From: Pectobacterium actinidiae
GTDB taxonomy: Bacteria; Pseudomonadota; Gammaproteobacteria; Enterobacterales; Enterobacteriaceae
Assembly: GCF_000803315.1 (NCBI RefSeq)
Contig: NZ_JRMH01000001.1
Location: 1,984,001-2,048,000, forward strand
DNA length: 64,000 nt
Direction: 5' to 3'
The notes beneath the pieces were generated by a model. It had not been told where the DNA came from, made no database searches, and saw only the letters and a program-made list of their open reading frames with translations. The position numbers were made by a program, and so were the translations under genes. Shown here one piece after another: positions 21,224 through 31,234 of this stretch (the stretch's first letter is position 1; each line of letters begins with the position of its first letter).

Positions 21224-22039
21224 TCAAAAGAGCGTCGCCTGCTGTGGCCAATCAGGTTGCGGCGGCAAGGTCGAGTCGATCTCAGCGAGCAAGGGCCAAA
21301 GCTGCTGCGCCAGCGGTGGGGCATCACCGATATCCGGCGTGTGAATAAAGAAGAAGGGATTTGCCTCGCGCCACTGCGGCAATTTGTTACGCCATGACTC
21401 GAACCAGCGAAGATTTTCTTCCAGCGTTTCACTGCCGATAAAACGAATCAGCGGCTGTGTGGCCGTCAGCACCGCGTGTACCGGCACACGAGGCTTCTTC
21501 CGCTGGGCCTCACGCATGGCGGCGCTCTCTGGTGCGGCGTGGTGAACCGGACGGCTATCGAGGATCACGCGGTTAATACCACGCTGCTGTAGCCCCTGAT
21601 TCAACGCGCGTTCTTCATCACCCTTAGCAAAAAATAGCGGGTGGCGTACTTCTACACCGTAGCTAAACCCTCGCGGCAAGGTATCAAGAAAGCGCCACAA
21701 AACGGGCAACTGCGCGGGGCTGAAGGTGGCAGGGAGTTGCAGCCACAATTGTCCGATACGGTGTGCAATGGGTTCAAAGCATTGATAAAAAAGCCCGACA
21801 TCGCTATCACAGTTCTGCAAGGCGGCTTTATGACTGATCGTTGAGGGAAACTTGAAGCAAAAGCGGAAGTTATCATGTGTCATATCACGCCAGCGTTCCA
21901 CAACCTCGCGTGAAGGCAACGCATAAAAGGTCGTATTACCTTCAACACAGGTAAAATAGCGGCTGTAGTCGGCAAGATCGTTTAACCCCAACCGACTCCA
22001 GGCGGAATGCTGCCATTGCGGTAATCCGATGTACATCAT
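21224..22039 (-). CDS. yecE: DUF72 family protein YecE
   Basis: A 271-residue TIM-barrel-like protein of the DUF72 family. Visible marks are YIGLPQWQH at the start, YFTCVEGNTTFYALP, and FRFCFKFPSTISH. The conserved acidic and aromatic residues suggest an enzyme of unknown activity. In E. coli yecE follows yecD; here the upstream neighbour is an EAL/HDOD gene and yecD is missing. About 155 bases separate it from yecN. Confidence 0.92.
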   Translation of the reverse strand: MMYIGLPQWQHSAWSRLGLNDLADYSRYFTCVEGNTTFYALPSREVVERWRDMTHDNFRFCFKFPSTISHKAALQNCDSDVGLFYQCFEPIAHRIGQLWLQLPATFSPAQLPVLWRFLDTLPRGFSYGVEVRHPLFFAKGDEERALNQGLQQRGINRVILDSRPVHHAAPESAAMREAQRKKPRVPVHAVLTATQPLIRFIGSETLEENLRWFESWRNKLPQWREANPFFFIHTPDIGDAPPLAQQLWPLLAEIDSTLPPQPDWPQQATLF

Positions 22040-22126
22040 CGCACCATCACGTCATTAAACCTCAATAGGATGGTGCAGATTATCGCGTAATTGTCAGCGC
22101 TGTGCGAGTGAACAAAGAGATCTCGT

Positions 22127-23347
22127 TTATAAAATCTCATCTGCCCACTGTGTTGCTTCCATGATCATGCTAAAGAAATTTTTCTCATCAATACCTAATT
22201 GGATTAACAGTTGCTCAAGTTCTTCCCATTCTTGCTGTTCGTATTTAGAGATTAACGTCAAATACACTGCAAGCTCGCCGGTATGATCCAATAAGCTCTG
22301 GTTGATTTTTTCCGATAGGGCGATTTGTGATAGCAGCAGCGGCATCGGGGAATCTAATACGGCATCAAGCAGCGACAATAATCCGCAGAGAAACGCCTCG
22401 GTGGTATCGTCCTTTAGGTTGAAGGAGGCATGCAATAACTCGAAGAACCTGGCGCGAATTAAGCTGGTGCGATAAAGCTCGCTGGGTTTATTTTCATTAC
22501 TGTTGGTAATGCTAATTAAGGATACGAAACGTTTAAGCTCTCGCTGTCCAAGCAGCATCGCCATGGCGCGGAAAGACATCGAGGTTGTGGTGATACCAAA
22601 GCGAGTGTTGTATTTGATATTGGTGATGTGGCGCATCAATTTATAATAAAGCGACAGATCGGCACAGACCAATTCTTCGATCGTGGCATAGTTGATCTCA
22701 GGTTTATTGACCTCTCTTAGTAGCCTGACGGTATTGCTGGAGTTATTGACCAATTTTTTCGATTTGATCATTTCAGGTCGGCTGAAAAAATATCCCTGAA
22801 ACAGTGAGATACCCAGCTTTTTACTTTGCAAGTATTGTTCATGCGTCTCTACTTTTTCAGCCAGATAGATTAATTTGCGCTGTGTGGTTCGTTTGATGAA
22901 GTTTTCAATGTCACCAAAGGTCGACAGGGTTAAATCGAATTTGATGATATCAATGTAAGGCAAAAATCGATCCCACTCTGAATCCATCGAAAAGTCATCC
23001 AGTGCAATTCTGAAGCCCTTTCTTTTTAGCTTTTTTACGGCAGCAAAGAGATCGTTGTTGGGGATCGAATTTTCAAGAATCTCAATAACGACTTTTTCCT
23101 GTGGCAATACTTCAGCTTGACCATTGATCAGCATCTGATGGGGGAAATTAATATAGTAAGGCTGTTCTTCAACCACAGATTTTGTCAGTGGATTGGTTAA
23201 GAACTGATCGGAGATAAGCTGTGCGGTTGCAAATTCAGGGCTGACGTCAGGAAATCTATTGGTGACGTCCATGCGAAAAAGTAACTCATAAGCAACGGTT
23301 TGGAGGTGTTGATTTAAAATGGGTTGACGGGCAACAAATGAATACAT
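22127..23347 (-). CDS. EAL and HDOD domain protein (YuxH-like)
   Basis: A 406-residue cytoplasmic protein with an N-terminal EAL-type domain (about residues 1-200) and a C-terminal HDOD domain (about 200-390). The EAL signature is changed to YELLFR at residues 20-25. Other canonical positions can be recognised: YINF, EILE, ALDDF, IKFD, AEKVE and QGYFFSRP. The loop after DDF is SMDS rather than the usual GTG, so c-di-GMP hydrolysis is doubtful; related proteins in Vibrio and Bacillus are often non-catalytic signalling proteins. No membrane helix is seen. It stands alone on the minus strand, divergent from aspS, in the place where E. coli has yecD. The target process, possibly motility or plant-interaction control, is inference. 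Confidence 0.88.
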   Translation of the reverse strand: MYSFVARQPILNQHLQTVAYELLFRMDVTNRFPDVSPEFATAQLISDQFLTNPLTKSVVEEQPYYINFPHQMLINGQAEVLPQEKVVIEILENSIPNNDLFAAVKKLKRKGFRIALDDFSMDSEWDRFLPYIDIIKFDLTLSTFGDIENFIKRTTQRKLIYLAEKVETHEQYLQSKKLGISLFQGYFFSRPEMIKSKKLVNNSSNTVRLLREVNKPEINYATIEELVCADLSLYYKLMRHITNIKYNTRFGITTTSMSFRAMAMLLGQRELKRFVSLISITNSNENKPSELYRTSLIRARFFELLHASFNLKDDTTEAFLCGLLSLLDAVLDSPMPLLLSQIALSEKINQSLLDHTGELAVYLTLISKYEQQEWEELEQLLIQLGIDEKNFFSMIMEATQWADEIL

Positions 23348-23804
23348 AGTTGTTCTCCATGTAAACCATACGCATTTGCCAGCAATAGGAACGCGCTTTT
23401 TATTAAAATTTTTATAAAAATAAGCAGTTACTTGGTAATTTTAGCAGGTTTTATTAAAAGGGAAGCTGGGGTCCACAAATCCTCACGCGATGTGTGTCGG
23501 TAAGTTCTGCCTCTTTGGACTGATGAGTGGGGTTTCCTCAGGCGTTCAGTTTTGCAACAACTCTATGCGGATTAGTGAACATTCCGTTAACCGAAACGGA
23601 AATTTCGTAAAAAGAGTAGGCGACAGCGTCGCAGAGCGTTACCTTCATGCTTATCGTTCGGGCGAATATCCTTTATAATAGCCGCCTTTTTTCATCGGAC
23701 AGTAACCCAGAAAAACCATGCCGTGCAGCGAAAATGCCACTGTTTTTGCACTGTGATCTACCGTGTGAACGTGTGAGCTGGCGGGTGAGTAAAAGGACAT
23801 CGTG
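23348..23804. promoter_or_regulatory. Divergent promoter region of the EAL/HDOD gene and aspS
   Basis: About 455 bases hold no supported gene. A perfect TATAAT at 23674-23679 is followed by a GC-rich GCCGCC discriminator, which is typical of growth-rate or stringent-controlled promoters and fits a synthetase gene; its -35 is poor. The ribosome site AGGA at 23793-23796 fits the aspS ATG at 23805 better than the GTG at 23802. Confidence 0.5.
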
Positions 23805-25601
23805 ATGCGTACTAATTATTGCGGGCAGTTGAATTCGTCCCATGTGGGCCAGGAAGTGACATTGTGCGGTTGGGTTAACCGCCGCCGCGATCTGGGTGGT
23901 TTGATTTTTATTGATATGCGTGACCGCGAAGGACTGGTTCAGGTGTTTTTTGACCCGGATCGTCAGGACGCATTTAAACTGGCATCCGAGTTGCGTAACG
24001 AATTCTGCATTCAACTTACCGGTGTCGTGCGCGCCCGTCCAGAAAGCCAAATCAACAAAGAGATGGCGACGGGCGAAGTCGAGATTTTTGCCAACGCACT
24101 GACGATCGTTAACCGTTCTGAAGCGCTGCCGTTGGACTCCAACCAAACCAATACCGAAGAAGCGCGTCTCAAATTCCGCTATCTGGATTTGCGCCGTCCT
24201 GAAATGGCGCAGCGCCTGAAAACGCGTGCGCGTATCACCAGTTTTGTGCGTCGTTTTATGGACGACCATGGCTTCCTGGACATCGAAACCCCGATGTTGA
24301 CGAAAGCGACGCCGGAAGGCGCGCGTGACTATCTGGTGCCGAGCCGCGTACATAAAGGCAAATTTTATGCGCTGCCGCAGTCCCCACAGCTGTTCAAACA
24401 GCTGCTGATGATGTCCGGTTTTGATCGCTACTATCAGGTAGTCAAATGCTTCCGTGACGAAGACCTACGTGCTGACAGACAGCCAGAATTTACCCAGATC
24501 GATGTGGAAACCTCTTTCATGACCGCGCCACAGGTGCGTGAGGTGATGGAGAAGTTGGTGCGTGAACTGTGGCAGGACGTGAAAGGCGTCGATCTGGGCG
24601 ATTTCCCGATCATGACGTTTGCAGAAGCCATGCGCCGTTTCGGTTCCGACAAACCCGATTTGCGTAACCCGCTGGAACTGGTCGACGTTGCCGATCTGGT
24701 TAAAGACATCGAGTTCAAAGTCTTCTCTGGTCCGGCAAATGATGCCAAAGGCCGCGTTGCCGCTATTCGCGTACCGGGCGGCGCACAGCTGAGCCGTAAG
24801 CAGATTGATGAATACGGCAAGTTCATTGAAATCTACGGTGCGAAAGGGCTGGCTTACATCAAGGTCAACGAGCGTTCCAAGGGTTTGGAAGGCGTTCAAA
24901 GCCCGGTAGCAAAATTCCTGAGTGAAGACGTTCTGTCTGCCGTGTTGGAGCGTACTGTGGCACAAGATGGCGACATCCTGTTCTTTGGTGCGGACAGCGC
25001 GAAAGTGGTGACCGATGCGCTGGGCGCGCTGCGTCTCAAGCTGGGTCGCGATCTGAGCCTGACGAAAGACAACAGCTGGGAACCGCTGTGGGTCGTCGAT
25101 TTCCCAATGTTTGAAGAAGATGGCGAAGGTGGTCTTGCTGCGATGCACCATCCGTTTACTGCGCCGCGCGACATGCTGCCTGCTGAATTGGCGGCTAACC
25201 CGGTTTCGGCGATCGCCAACGCCTATGACATGGTCATTAACGGTTATGAAGTGGGCGGCGGTTCCGTGCGTATTCATAGCGGTGAGATGCAGCAAACCGT
25301 GTTCAGCATTCTGGGCATTGCCGAACAAGAACAGCGTGAAAAATTTGGCTTCCTGCTGGACGCACTGAAATATGGTACGCCGCCGCACGCGGGTCTGGCG
25401 TTTGGCCTTGACCGTCTGGTGATGTTGCTGACGGGCACCGATAACATTCGTGACGTTATCGCTTTCCCGAAAACGACGGCAGCAGCGTGTCTGATGACGG
25501 AAGCGCCAAGTTTCGCCAACCCGGCCTCGCTGGAAGAGCTTGCCATTGCGGTTGTTGTGAAAGGGAAAGCAGCTCAGGATGGAAAATCCGAGAACGAATA
25601 A
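23805..25601 (+). CDS. aspS: Aspartyl-tRNA synthetase
   Basis: A bacterial-type class IIb synthetase of 598 residues. The order is an N-terminal OB-fold anticodon domain ([24 protein letters not shown]), motif 2 as [18 protein letters not shown], the bacterial GAD insertion, and motif 3 as [16 protein letters not shown] start at the ATG at 23805 because E. coli AspRS also begins MRT; a GTG one codon upstream is possible. The 3' end overlaps the most upstream nudB start by 23 bases. Gene order aspS-nudB-yebC-ruvC-ruvA-ruvB follows E. coli. Confidence 0.97.
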   Translation: MRTNYCGQLNSSHVGQEVTLCGWVNRRRDLGGLIFIDMRDREGLVQVFFDPDRQDAFKLASELRNEFCIQLTGVVRARPESQINKEMATGEVEIFANALTIVNRSEALPLDSNQTNTEEARLKFRYLDLRRPEMAQRLKTRARITSFVRRFMDDHGFLDIETPMLTKATPEGARDYLVPSRVHKGKFYALPQSPQLFKQLLMMSGFDRYYQVVKCFRDEDLRADRQPEFTQIDVETSFMTAPQVREVMEKLVRELWQDVKGVDLGDFPIMTFAEAMRRFGSDKPDLRNPLELVDVADLVKDIEFKVFSGPANDAKGRVAAIRVPGGAQLSRKQIDEYGKFIEIYGAKGLAYIKVNERSKGLEGVQSPVAKFLSEDVLSAVLERTVAQDGDILFFGADSAKVVTDALGALRLKLGRDLSLTKDNSWEPLWVVDFPMFEEDGEGGLAAMHHPFTAPRDMLPAELAANPVSAIANAYDMVINGYEVGGGSVRIHSGEMQQTVFSILGIAEQEQREKFGFLLDALKYGTPPHAGLAFGLDRLVMLLTGTDNIRDVIAFPKTTAAACLMTEAPSFANPASLEELAIAVVVKGKAAQDGKSENE

Positions 25602-26046
25602 GATGGTATACAAGCGACCCGTTTCGGTTCTGGTGGTGATCTATGCCCGTGATACCGGGCGGGTGCTGATGTTGCAGCGGCGTGACGATCCTGAATTCTG
25701 GCAGTCGGTAACGGGCAGTATAGAAGAAGGGGAAAGCGCGCCGTATGCCGCACAGCGTGAAGTCAAAGAAGAAGTTAACATTGATATTTCCGCGGAAGCG
25801 TTATCACTCTTTGACTGTCAGCGCTGTATTGAGTTTGAGCTATTTGCTCATTTGAGACGTCGCTATGCGCCGGGGGTCACGCACAATACCGAACACTGGT
25901 TTTGTCTGGCGTTACCTGCTGAGCGCGAGGTGCAATTATCCGAGCATCTTGCTTACCAGTGGCTGGATGTGCCCCATGCGGCGCAGTTGACCAAGTCCTG
26001 GAGCAACCGGCAGGCGATTGAGGAATTTGTTATTTATCCGGCCTGA
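25579..26046 (+). CDS. nudB: Dihydroneopterin triphosphate diphosphatase NudB
   Basis: NudB removes pyrophosphate from dihydroneopterin triphosphate in folate synthesis. The Nudix box is complete, starting [20 protein letters not shown]. The reading frame from 25579 has 155 residues; the E. coli protein has 150 and begins just before VYKRP. An internal ATG at 25603 would give 147 residues, so the true start is uncertain. Neither ATG has an excellent ribosome site. It is probably cotranscribed with aspS and leads into yebC, 23 bases downstream. Confidence 0.93.
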   Translation: MENPRTNKMVYKRPVSVLVVIYARDTGRVLMLQRRDDPEFWQSVTGSIEEGESAPYAAQREVKEEVNIDISAEALSLFDCQRCIEFELFAHLRRRYAPGVTHNTEHWFCLALPAEREVQLSEHLAYQWLDVPHAAQLTKSWSNRQAIEEFVIYPA

Positions 26047-26069
26047 ACAGGCTTTTTTCGGAGATTTTT

Positions 26070-26813
26070 ATGGCAGGTCATAGTAAGTGGGCTAACACAA
26101 AGCATCGTAAAGCAGCACAGGACGCCAAGCGCGGTAAAATCTTTACCAAGATTATCCGCGAACTGGTCACCGCAGCCCGTCTGGGCGGTGGCGATCCGGG
26201 GTCTAACCCACGTCTGCGCGCCGCGATCGATAAAGCACTGTCCAACAACATGACGCGCGATACGCTGAACCGCGCGATTGCCCGTGGCGTCGGCGGTGAT
26301 GATGATGCCAACATGGAAACCATCATTTATGAAGGCTACGGCCCTGGCGGTACCGCTGTCATGGTGGAATGCCTGAGTGATAACCGTAATCGTACTGTTT
26401 CCGAAGTGCGTCACGCGTTTACGAAAACTGGCGGCAACCTGGGTACCGATGGCTCCGTTTCATACCTCTTCACCAAGAAAGGCGTCATTTCTTATGCGCC
26501 GGGTCTGGATGAAGATGCGGTGATGGATGCTGCGTTGGAAGCCGGTGCCGATGACGTTGTGACGTATGACGACGGTGCGATTGACGTCTTCACGCCGTGG
26601 GAAACGTTCGGTGATGTGAAAGATGCGTTGGATGCGGCAGGCCTGAAAGCAGAATCTGCGGAAGTGTCGATGATTCCGTCTACCAAAGCGGATATGGATG
26701 CAGAAACGGCACCGAAATTGATGCGTCTGATCGACATGCTGGAAGACTGTGACGATGTGCAGGAGGTTTACCACAACGGTGAGATCTCCGATGAGGTGGC
26801 TGAACTGCTGTAA
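26070..26813 (+). CDS. yebC: YebC/PmpR-family regulatory or translation factor
   Basis: A 247-residue cytoplasmic protein of the YebC/TACO1 family. The start [20 protein letters not shown] and the stretch [21 protein letters not shown] are diagnostic. Members have been described as transcriptional regulators and, more recently, as factors that relieve ribosome stalling. A GGAG lies upstream of the ATG. It is 89 bases before ruvC and in the same direction. Confidence 0.96.
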   Translation: MAGHSKWANTKHRKAAQDAKRGKIFTKIIRELVTAARLGGGDPGSNPRLRAAIDKALSNNMTRDTLNRAIARGVGGDDDANMETIIYEGYGPGGTAVMVECLSDNRNRTVSEVRHAFTKTGGNLGTDGSVSYLFTKKGVISYAPGLDEDAVMDAALEAGADDVVTYDDGAIDVFTPWETFGDVKDALDAAGLKAESAEVSMIPSTKADMDAETAPKLMRLIDMLEDCDDVQEVYHNGEISDEVAELL

Positions 26814-26902
26814 TGGCAGATCGATAATGCAAAGTAGAAACAGCTATCCACACGGGCGGAGCGGTACGATGACAGTCGTAGCACCATGGTAATCGTAGCA
26901 CT

Positions 26903-27424
26903 ATGACAATAATAGTAGGCATCGACCCCGGCTCGCGCGTGACGGGCTACGGCATCATCCGCCAGCAGGGGCGTCATCTGACGTACCTCGGTAGCGGCTG
27001 TATCCGTACTGTAGTGGATGATATGCCCACGCGCCTGAAGCTGATTTATGCTGGCGTCAGTGAAATCATTACGCAATTTCGTCCAGACTGTATGGCGATT
27101 GAGCAGGTTTTCATGGCGAAAAACCCGGACTCAGCCTTGAAGCTGGGGCAGGCGCGGGGTGTAGCTATTGTTGCCGGAGTGAATCAGGATCTGCCCGTGT
27201 TTGAATATGCGGCGCGGCTGGTGAAACAAACGGTGGTAGGAACGGGCGCGGCGGATAAAAAGCAGGTGCAGCATATGGTTCGCTCACTGCTGAAACTGTC
27301 AGCCAGCCCGCAGGCGGATGCTGCCGACGCATTGGCGATTGCCATTACGCACTGCCACTTTAACCAAAGCCTGCTGCGAACAACGGCGGTGAAAGTGAAC
27401 CCGCTGGCAGGAAGACTGCGCTGA
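26903..27424 (+). CDS. ruvC: Holliday junction resolvase RuvC
   Basis: RuvC cuts Holliday junctions symmetrically during homologous recombination. The catalytic acidic residues are visible in [13 protein letters not shown] near the start, in [10 protein letters not shown], and in [15 protein letters not shown] near the end. The 173 residues equal the E. coli length. No clear ribosome site precedes the ATG; instead a 13-base near-direct repeat (TCGTAGCACCATG at 26876, TCGTAGCACTATG at 26893) ends at the start codon. A terminator separates ruvC from ruvA, as in E. coli where ruvC is not part of the ruvAB operon. Confidence 0.96.
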   Translation: MTIIVGIDPGSRVTGYGIIRQQGRHLTYLGSGCIRTVVDDMPTRLKLIYAGVSEIITQFRPDCMAIEQVFMAKNPDSALKLGQARGVAIVAGVNQDLPVFEYAARLVKQTVVGTGAADKKQVQHMVRSLLKLSASPQADAADALAIAITHCHFNQSLLRTTAVKVNPLAGRLR

Positions 27425-27430
27425 AACAGG

Positions 27431-27457
27431 AGGCTGGATATTCATCCAGCCTTTTTT
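27431..27457 (+). terminator. Rho-independent terminator after ruvC
   Basis: AGGCTGGAT pairs with ATCCAGCCT across ATTC and is followed by TTTTTT. It starts 7 bases after the ruvC stop. Confidence 0.9.
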
Positions 27458-27461
27458 ATGT

Positions 27462-27500
27462 TATATACTCGTCATACTTCAAGCCATTCATTCCCTATGT
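27462..27500. repeat. Possible fragment of the ERIC-like repeat upstream of ruvA
   Basis: TATACTCGTCATACTTCAAG matches the left end of the full repeat at 40993 almost exactly, then the similarity is lost. It may be a remnant of an ERIC-like element with most of its body deleted, and it lies just upstream of the ruvA ribosome site. Confidence 0.4.
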
Positions 27501-27515
27501 AAAAGGAAGCGCAAC

Positions 27516-28133
27516 GTGATAGGTCGTCTCAGAGGCATTATTCTGGAAAAACAGCCGCCGCAGGTGCTGATAGAAGCTAATGGCGTGGGTTACGAAGTCC
27601 ATATGCCGATGACGTGCTTTTACGAACTTCCTGAACTCAATCAGGAAGCGATCATTTTTACCCAGTTTGTTGTCCGCGAAGATGCACAACTGCTGTTCGG
27701 TTTTAATGATAAGCAAGAGAGGGCGCTGTTCCGTGAGCTGATCAAAGTGAATGGCGTTGGGCCGAAACTGGCGCTGGCGATTCTCTCTGGGATGTCCGCG
27801 ACGCAATTTGTCAGCGCCGTTGAGCGAGAAGAAATCGGAGCATTGGTTAAACTCCCTGGCGTAGGTAAGAAAACGGCGGAAAGGCTGGTTGTTGAAATGA
27901 AAGATCGCTTTAAGGGCTTGAGCGGCGATCTGTTCAATCCGGTCAGTGATATCCCGTTGGCATCGCCTGCTACGGCAGACAGTCGTGCTGGCGATCCCGA
28001 AGCAGAAGCCGCTGCGGCGCTGGTTGCGCTGGGTTATAAACCGCAAGAAGCCAGCCGTATGATCGCCAAAGTTGCGCGTCCTGATGCTGACTGTGAAACC
28101 CTGATCAGGGATGCATTGCGCGCGGCGCTGTGA
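27516..28133 (+). CDS. ruvA: Holliday junction branch migration protein RuvA
   Basis: RuvA tetramers bind the Holliday junction and load the RuvB motor. The protein starts [30 protein letters not shown] at a GTG codon, preceded by AAGGAAG. The helix-hairpin-helix motifs [14 protein letters not shown] and [19 protein letters not shown] are clear, as is the C-terminal RuvB-binding domain ([18 protein letters not shown]). It has 205 residues. It ends 7 bases before ruvB, so the two are one operon. Confidence 0.97.
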   Translation: MIGRLRGIILEKQPPQVLIEANGVGYEVHMPMTCFYELPELNQEAIIFTQFVVREDAQLLFGFNDKQERALFRELIKVNGVGPKLALAILSGMSATQFVSAVEREEIGALVKLPGVGKKTAERLVVEMKDRFKGLSGDLFNPVSDIPLASPATADSRAGDPEAEAAAALVALGYKPQEASRMIAKVARPDADCETLIRDALRAAL

Positions 28134-28140
28134 GGTATTC

Positions 28141-29145
28141 ATGATAGAAGCCGATCGTTTGATTTCTGCTGACGCTGTTCCCGAAGAAGAGTTTCTTGAC
28201 CGTGCGATGAGACCGAAGCTGCTGAGCGAATATGTAGGGCAGCCACAGGTACGTGAGCAGATGGAGATTTTTATTCAGGCCGCCCGTAAACGTGGGGATG
28301 CGCTGGATCACCTGCTTATTTTTGGTCCTCCCGGTCTGGGTAAAACGACGCTGGCGAATATTGTTGCTAACGAGATGGGCGTGAATATGCGCACGACCTC
28401 GGGTCCTGTGCTGGAAAAAGCCGGCGACCTCGCGGCACTGCTAACCAACCTCGAACCGCATGATGTGCTGTTCATCGATGAAATTCATCGTCTGTCGCCC
28501 GTTGTGGAAGAAGTGTTGTATCCGGCGATGGAAGATTATCAGTTGGATATCATGATCGGTGAAGGGCCTGCTGCCCGTTCGATCAAACTCGATTTGCCCC
28601 CTTTTACGCTGATTGGTGCAACGACGCGAGCAGGTTCATTAACCTCACCGTTGCGCGATCGTTTTGGCATCGTGCAGCGTCTGGAATTTTATAATGTCGC
28701 CGATTTGCAGTATATCGTTGGCCGCAGTGCACAGTGTCTGGGGCTGGATCTGACGTCTGATGGTGCACTTGAAGTGGCGCGTCGCTCGCGGGGGACACCA
28801 CGTATTGCCAACCGATTATTACGGCGGGTACGTGATTTCTCCGAAGTTAAGTCAGAAGGGGCGATTACTGGCACTGTGGCGACGCAGGCGCTGGATATGC
28901 TGGCGGTGGATACCGAAGGTTTTGACTACATGGACCGTAAGCTGCTGTTGGCAATTATCGATAAATTCATGGGCGGCCCGGTCGGTCTGGACAATTTAGC
29001 CGCTGCGATTGGCGAAGAGCGCGAAACGATTGAAGACGTGCTGGAGCCGTTTCTGATTCAGCAAGGGTTCATTCAGCGTACGCCGCGCGGTCGCATGGCG
29101 ACGCAGCATGCCTATCGGCACTTTGGCTTAACGCGAGAAGAGTAG
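28141..29145 (+). CDS. ruvB: Holliday junction branch migration ATPase RuvB
   Basis: RuvB is the AAA+ motor for branch migration. Walker A is GPPGLGKT, Walker B is DEIH, sensor 1 is [17 protein letters not shown], and the C-terminal winged helix ends [17 protein letters not shown]. The start at MIEADRLIS is conserved and gives 334 residues; the frame is open 30 bases upstream into ruvA. In E. coli ruvB is next to znuB, but here a sugar-uptake locus of about 4.8 kb separates them. Confidence 0.97.
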   Translation: MIEADRLISADAVPEEEFLDRAMRPKLLSEYVGQPQVREQMEIFIQAARKRGDALDHLLIFGPPGLGKTTLANIVANEMGVNMRTTSGPVLEKAGDLAALLTNLEPHDVLFIDEIHRLSPVVEEVLYPAMEDYQLDIMIGEGPAARSIKLDLPPFTLIGATTRAGSLTSPLRDRFGIVQRLEFYNVADLQYIVGRSAQCLGLDLTSDGALEVARRSRGTPRIANRLLRRVRDFSEVKSEGAITGTVATQALDMLAVDTEGFDYMDRKLLLAIIDKFMGGPVGLDNLAAAIGEERETIEDVLEPFLIQQGFIQRTPRGRMATQHAYRHFGLTREE

Positions 29146-29182
29146 TGCCATCAGCGCACGTTTTCCTACAGTGTTTATATTC

Positions 29183-29204
29183 AGGGAGACCACGCGGTCT
29201 CCCT
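29183..29204. terminator. Hairpin between convergent ruvB and the porin gene
   Basis: AGGGAGACC pairs perfectly with GGTCTCCCT across ACGC, in the 70-base gap between two convergent genes. T-rich stretches are weak, so it is a probable rather than certain terminator for both directions. Confidence 0.6.
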
Positions 29205-29216
29205 ACGTTTATGTGA

Positions 29217-30596
29217 TTAGAACCAGGCCTCCCACATTGCCCCAACGTTGAACGAATCGAGCTGCGTGTTGACGCCAGTCGCTGTCCGCGCGGTGTGTTG
29301 GTTATCGACTTCGCCGCCGGTGACGTAGAAGCGCAGCATTGGTCTGAACTCCGGCCCCATAGCGATCGAGACATTCTGGGACAGTGTCAGCTTCCACCCT
29401 TTGTTATCACCCCCCTGACCGTAATCTACATGTTGATAGCCTGCTTCAAGCCAGGTGGAATGCACATCATTCCAGAAATACATCGGGCGAACGATGGCAT
29501 TGTAGTTACGACGATCGTCCTGACTGGCTGAATCATTCGAGTAGTCATGGTAGGCCAGGAGGTATTCGACCTGTGTTTGCGGTGTGAATGTGTATTTACC
29601 TTCAAAGCTGGCATAGAAGGTTTTCAGGTTATTCGTTTTGTTGTAAACGCTATTATCCGCATTGTCCGAATAGCGAGTGATAAACTGATTGAGGCTGTTC
29701 TTTCCCGTGTGGCTCAGAACCGCACCACCTTGCCAGGCTTTCAGACGCGCATCGCTATCTACCGCTTTCGAGTCAAACCCGTAGTTGGCGTACAGTGCAA
29801 GATCCAACGGCCCCAGCTTGATGCCGTGCACTTTGGATGTCAGTGCGTAATTGCCTTTATCGCCCGTACCGGAACTGCCGGTACAGCTGATGCGTGAGGG
29901 ATTCGAATTATCGTCTATCACTTCAGGGTTACAAGATTCTACGGCACCGACGGCCGCCACATCGAATTGAATACCGCCAAGATCAACATTCTTTATTCCC
30001 GCGCCCTGGCCGTCATGGTTCATCCAGAAGTAGTCGTTAATACCTTGCTGTGGGCGCTGATGGAAATCACGTCCGGCCCAGAGATAGGCGTTTGGCTGAG
30101 AAGCGAAAAGGTTGGTGACGCCTGCGTAGGCTTTTTTCAGGTTAACCTCATCGCCCCAGTGGTCAATCATCACGACGACATCCCAAATTGCGCCGTTGTC
30201 ACTCTTGAAAGCTTTGGAAAGCTGGAATTCACCGCCATTGCCTTCGTTGCCCAAACGGCCCAGTGCGGAGGCACCGTTATAGGAGCCGTCAACCGCGACA
30301 TATTTCTGGTCACCGCTTTGGAATTGCGCACCGTAACGCGCATAGCCAGTGAAGTTGATGCCATAAGGTATCGCCATGTCAGGCGTCTTAGGGGCGTCCG
30401 GCGTGGTCAGCGGATCGACCTGTTTACTGGCAATGACGTCTAATTTAGCCTGACGCTCTGCCAGTGCTTTTTCTACGGCCTGAGCAACGATACGATCTAA
30501 TTGCTCCTGAGTAATGGTTTCTTGTGCGAATGCGGAACCGGAGCAAAGCGCAGCCAGCACCGCCAGCGTAACGGGCAGTTTTTTAGAATTTGTCAT
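29217..30596 (-). CDS. LamB/BglH-type carbohydrate outer-membrane porin
   Basis: A carbohydrate-selective porin of the LamB superfamily. It has a signal peptide (LPVTLAVLAALCSGSAFA, cut before QETIT). A short predicted coiled coil follows (QEQLDRIVAQAVEKALAERQAKL), as in ScrY and BglH. The 18-strand barrel comes next with FTGYARYGAQ, WAGRDFHQRP and NDYFWMNHDGQGAGI, and the chain ends in a terminal Phe (WEAWF). I start at the ATG at 30596; one two codons upstream is equally possible. It is the last gene of a leftward EIIC-EIIA-porin run. The sugar is unknown; a beta-glucoside or plant-derived oligosaccharide fits the linked PTS. It is not maltoporin itself by context. Confidence 0.88.
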   Translation of the reverse strand: MTNSKKLPVTLAVLAALCSGSAFAQETITQEQLDRIVAQAVEKALAERQAKLDVIASKQVDPLTTPDAPKTPDMAIPYGINFTGYARYGAQFQSGDQKYVAVDGSYNGASALGRLGNEGNGGEFQLSKAFKSDNGAIWDVVVMIDHWGDEVNLKKAYAGVTNLFASQPNAYLWAGRDFHQRPQQGINDYFWMNHDGQGAGIKNVDLGGIQFDVAAVGAVESCNPEVIDDNSNPSRISCTGSSGTGDKGNYALTSKVHGIKLGPLDLALYANYGFDSKAVDSDARLKAWQGGAVLSHTGKNSLNQFITRYSDNADNSVYNKTNNLKTFYASFEGKYTFTPQTQVEYLLAYHDYSNDSASQDDRRNYNAIVRPMYFWNDVHSTWLEAGYQHVDYGQGGDNKGWKLTLSQNVSIAMGPEFRPMLRFYVTGGEVDNQHTARTATGVNTQLDSFNVGAMWEAWF

Positions 30597-30765
30597 AGTC
30601 ATCTCAATTCGGTACGTTATTTTCAGACAATAACCATCTCGCTCTGATTGACGTGAATAATGACACGATGCTCAGAACAAGGTGATTGTTATTTTTTAAA
30701 TGGGTACGGCGTAATTAAATAACTGACGTAATCGACCCTCCCTATAAGGGTATTAAAATGAACTA

Positions 30766-31071
30766 TTACCTCTGGTAAAGATGAATGATTTCTTCTGATA
30801 ATTCGCGAGCGAGCAGTGATGTCATTAAATGGTCTTGGGCATGCACCATAATTAATGTCATCGGCTGTCTGGCCTCTCCCGCATCCTGTTCGATCAGTTG
30901 AGTCTGCATATGGTGGGCTTTACGCGCATAACCATCGGCTTCCTTCAACAGATTTTTGGCGTCATCAATGTTACCTTTTCGCGCAGCCTGTAGCGCTTCA
31001 AAACACAGACTGCGCGATTGTCCCGCATTGACGATAATTTCCATTACTGCATCTTCTAATGTAATCATCAT
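30766..31071 (-). CDS. PTS lactose/cellobiose-family EIIA subunit
   Basis: A 101-residue EIIA of the lactose/cellobiose PTS family, which accepts phosphate from HPr. The signature ends in VHAQDHLMTSLLARELSEEII, whose His (in QDHLM) is the phosphorylated residue in the family. The middle shows NAGQSRSLCFEALQAARKG and the helical ADGYARKAHHMQTQLI stretch. Two adjacent ATGs at 31071 and 31068 can serve; AGG spacing favours the second slightly. It lies between the EIIC gene (163 bases upstream) and the porin (170 bases downstream). No matching EIIB is encoded here. Confidence 0.9.
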   Translation of the reverse strand: MMITLEDAVMEIIVNAGQSRSLCFEALQAARKGNIDDAKNLLKEADGYARKAHHMQTQLIEQDAGEARQPMTLIMVHAQDHLMTSLLARELSEEIIHLYQR

Positions 31072-31141
31072 ATGGCCTATTTTTATGTGAACGACTCTTC
31101 GCAGCATGTATTTTCTATGCCGCGTTTTTGAATGTCGTCTA

Positions 31142-31176
31142 GGTCGGGAAGTGCGAATAATAAAAACACTCCGACC
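31142..31176 (-). other. Imperfect hairpin in the EIIC-EIIA gap
   Basis: GGTCGG-GA-AGTG can pair with CACTCCGACC around an AT-rich loop. It lies in the 163-base gap between EIIC and EIIA and could be an RNA-processing or partial-termination site that sets different EIIC and EIIA levels. This is structural inference only. Confidence 0.4.
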
Positions 31177-31234
31177 CTGAACGATTTATTTGCTTTCTTC
31201 TATTTAATATCTGTCGTTGTTCTTATTAACCTCA

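Noticed and set aside
24465..25613. Long open frame antisense to aspS
   Set aside because: It is the mirror of a conserved gene with strong codon bias. It has no ribosome site and no recognisable protein features.
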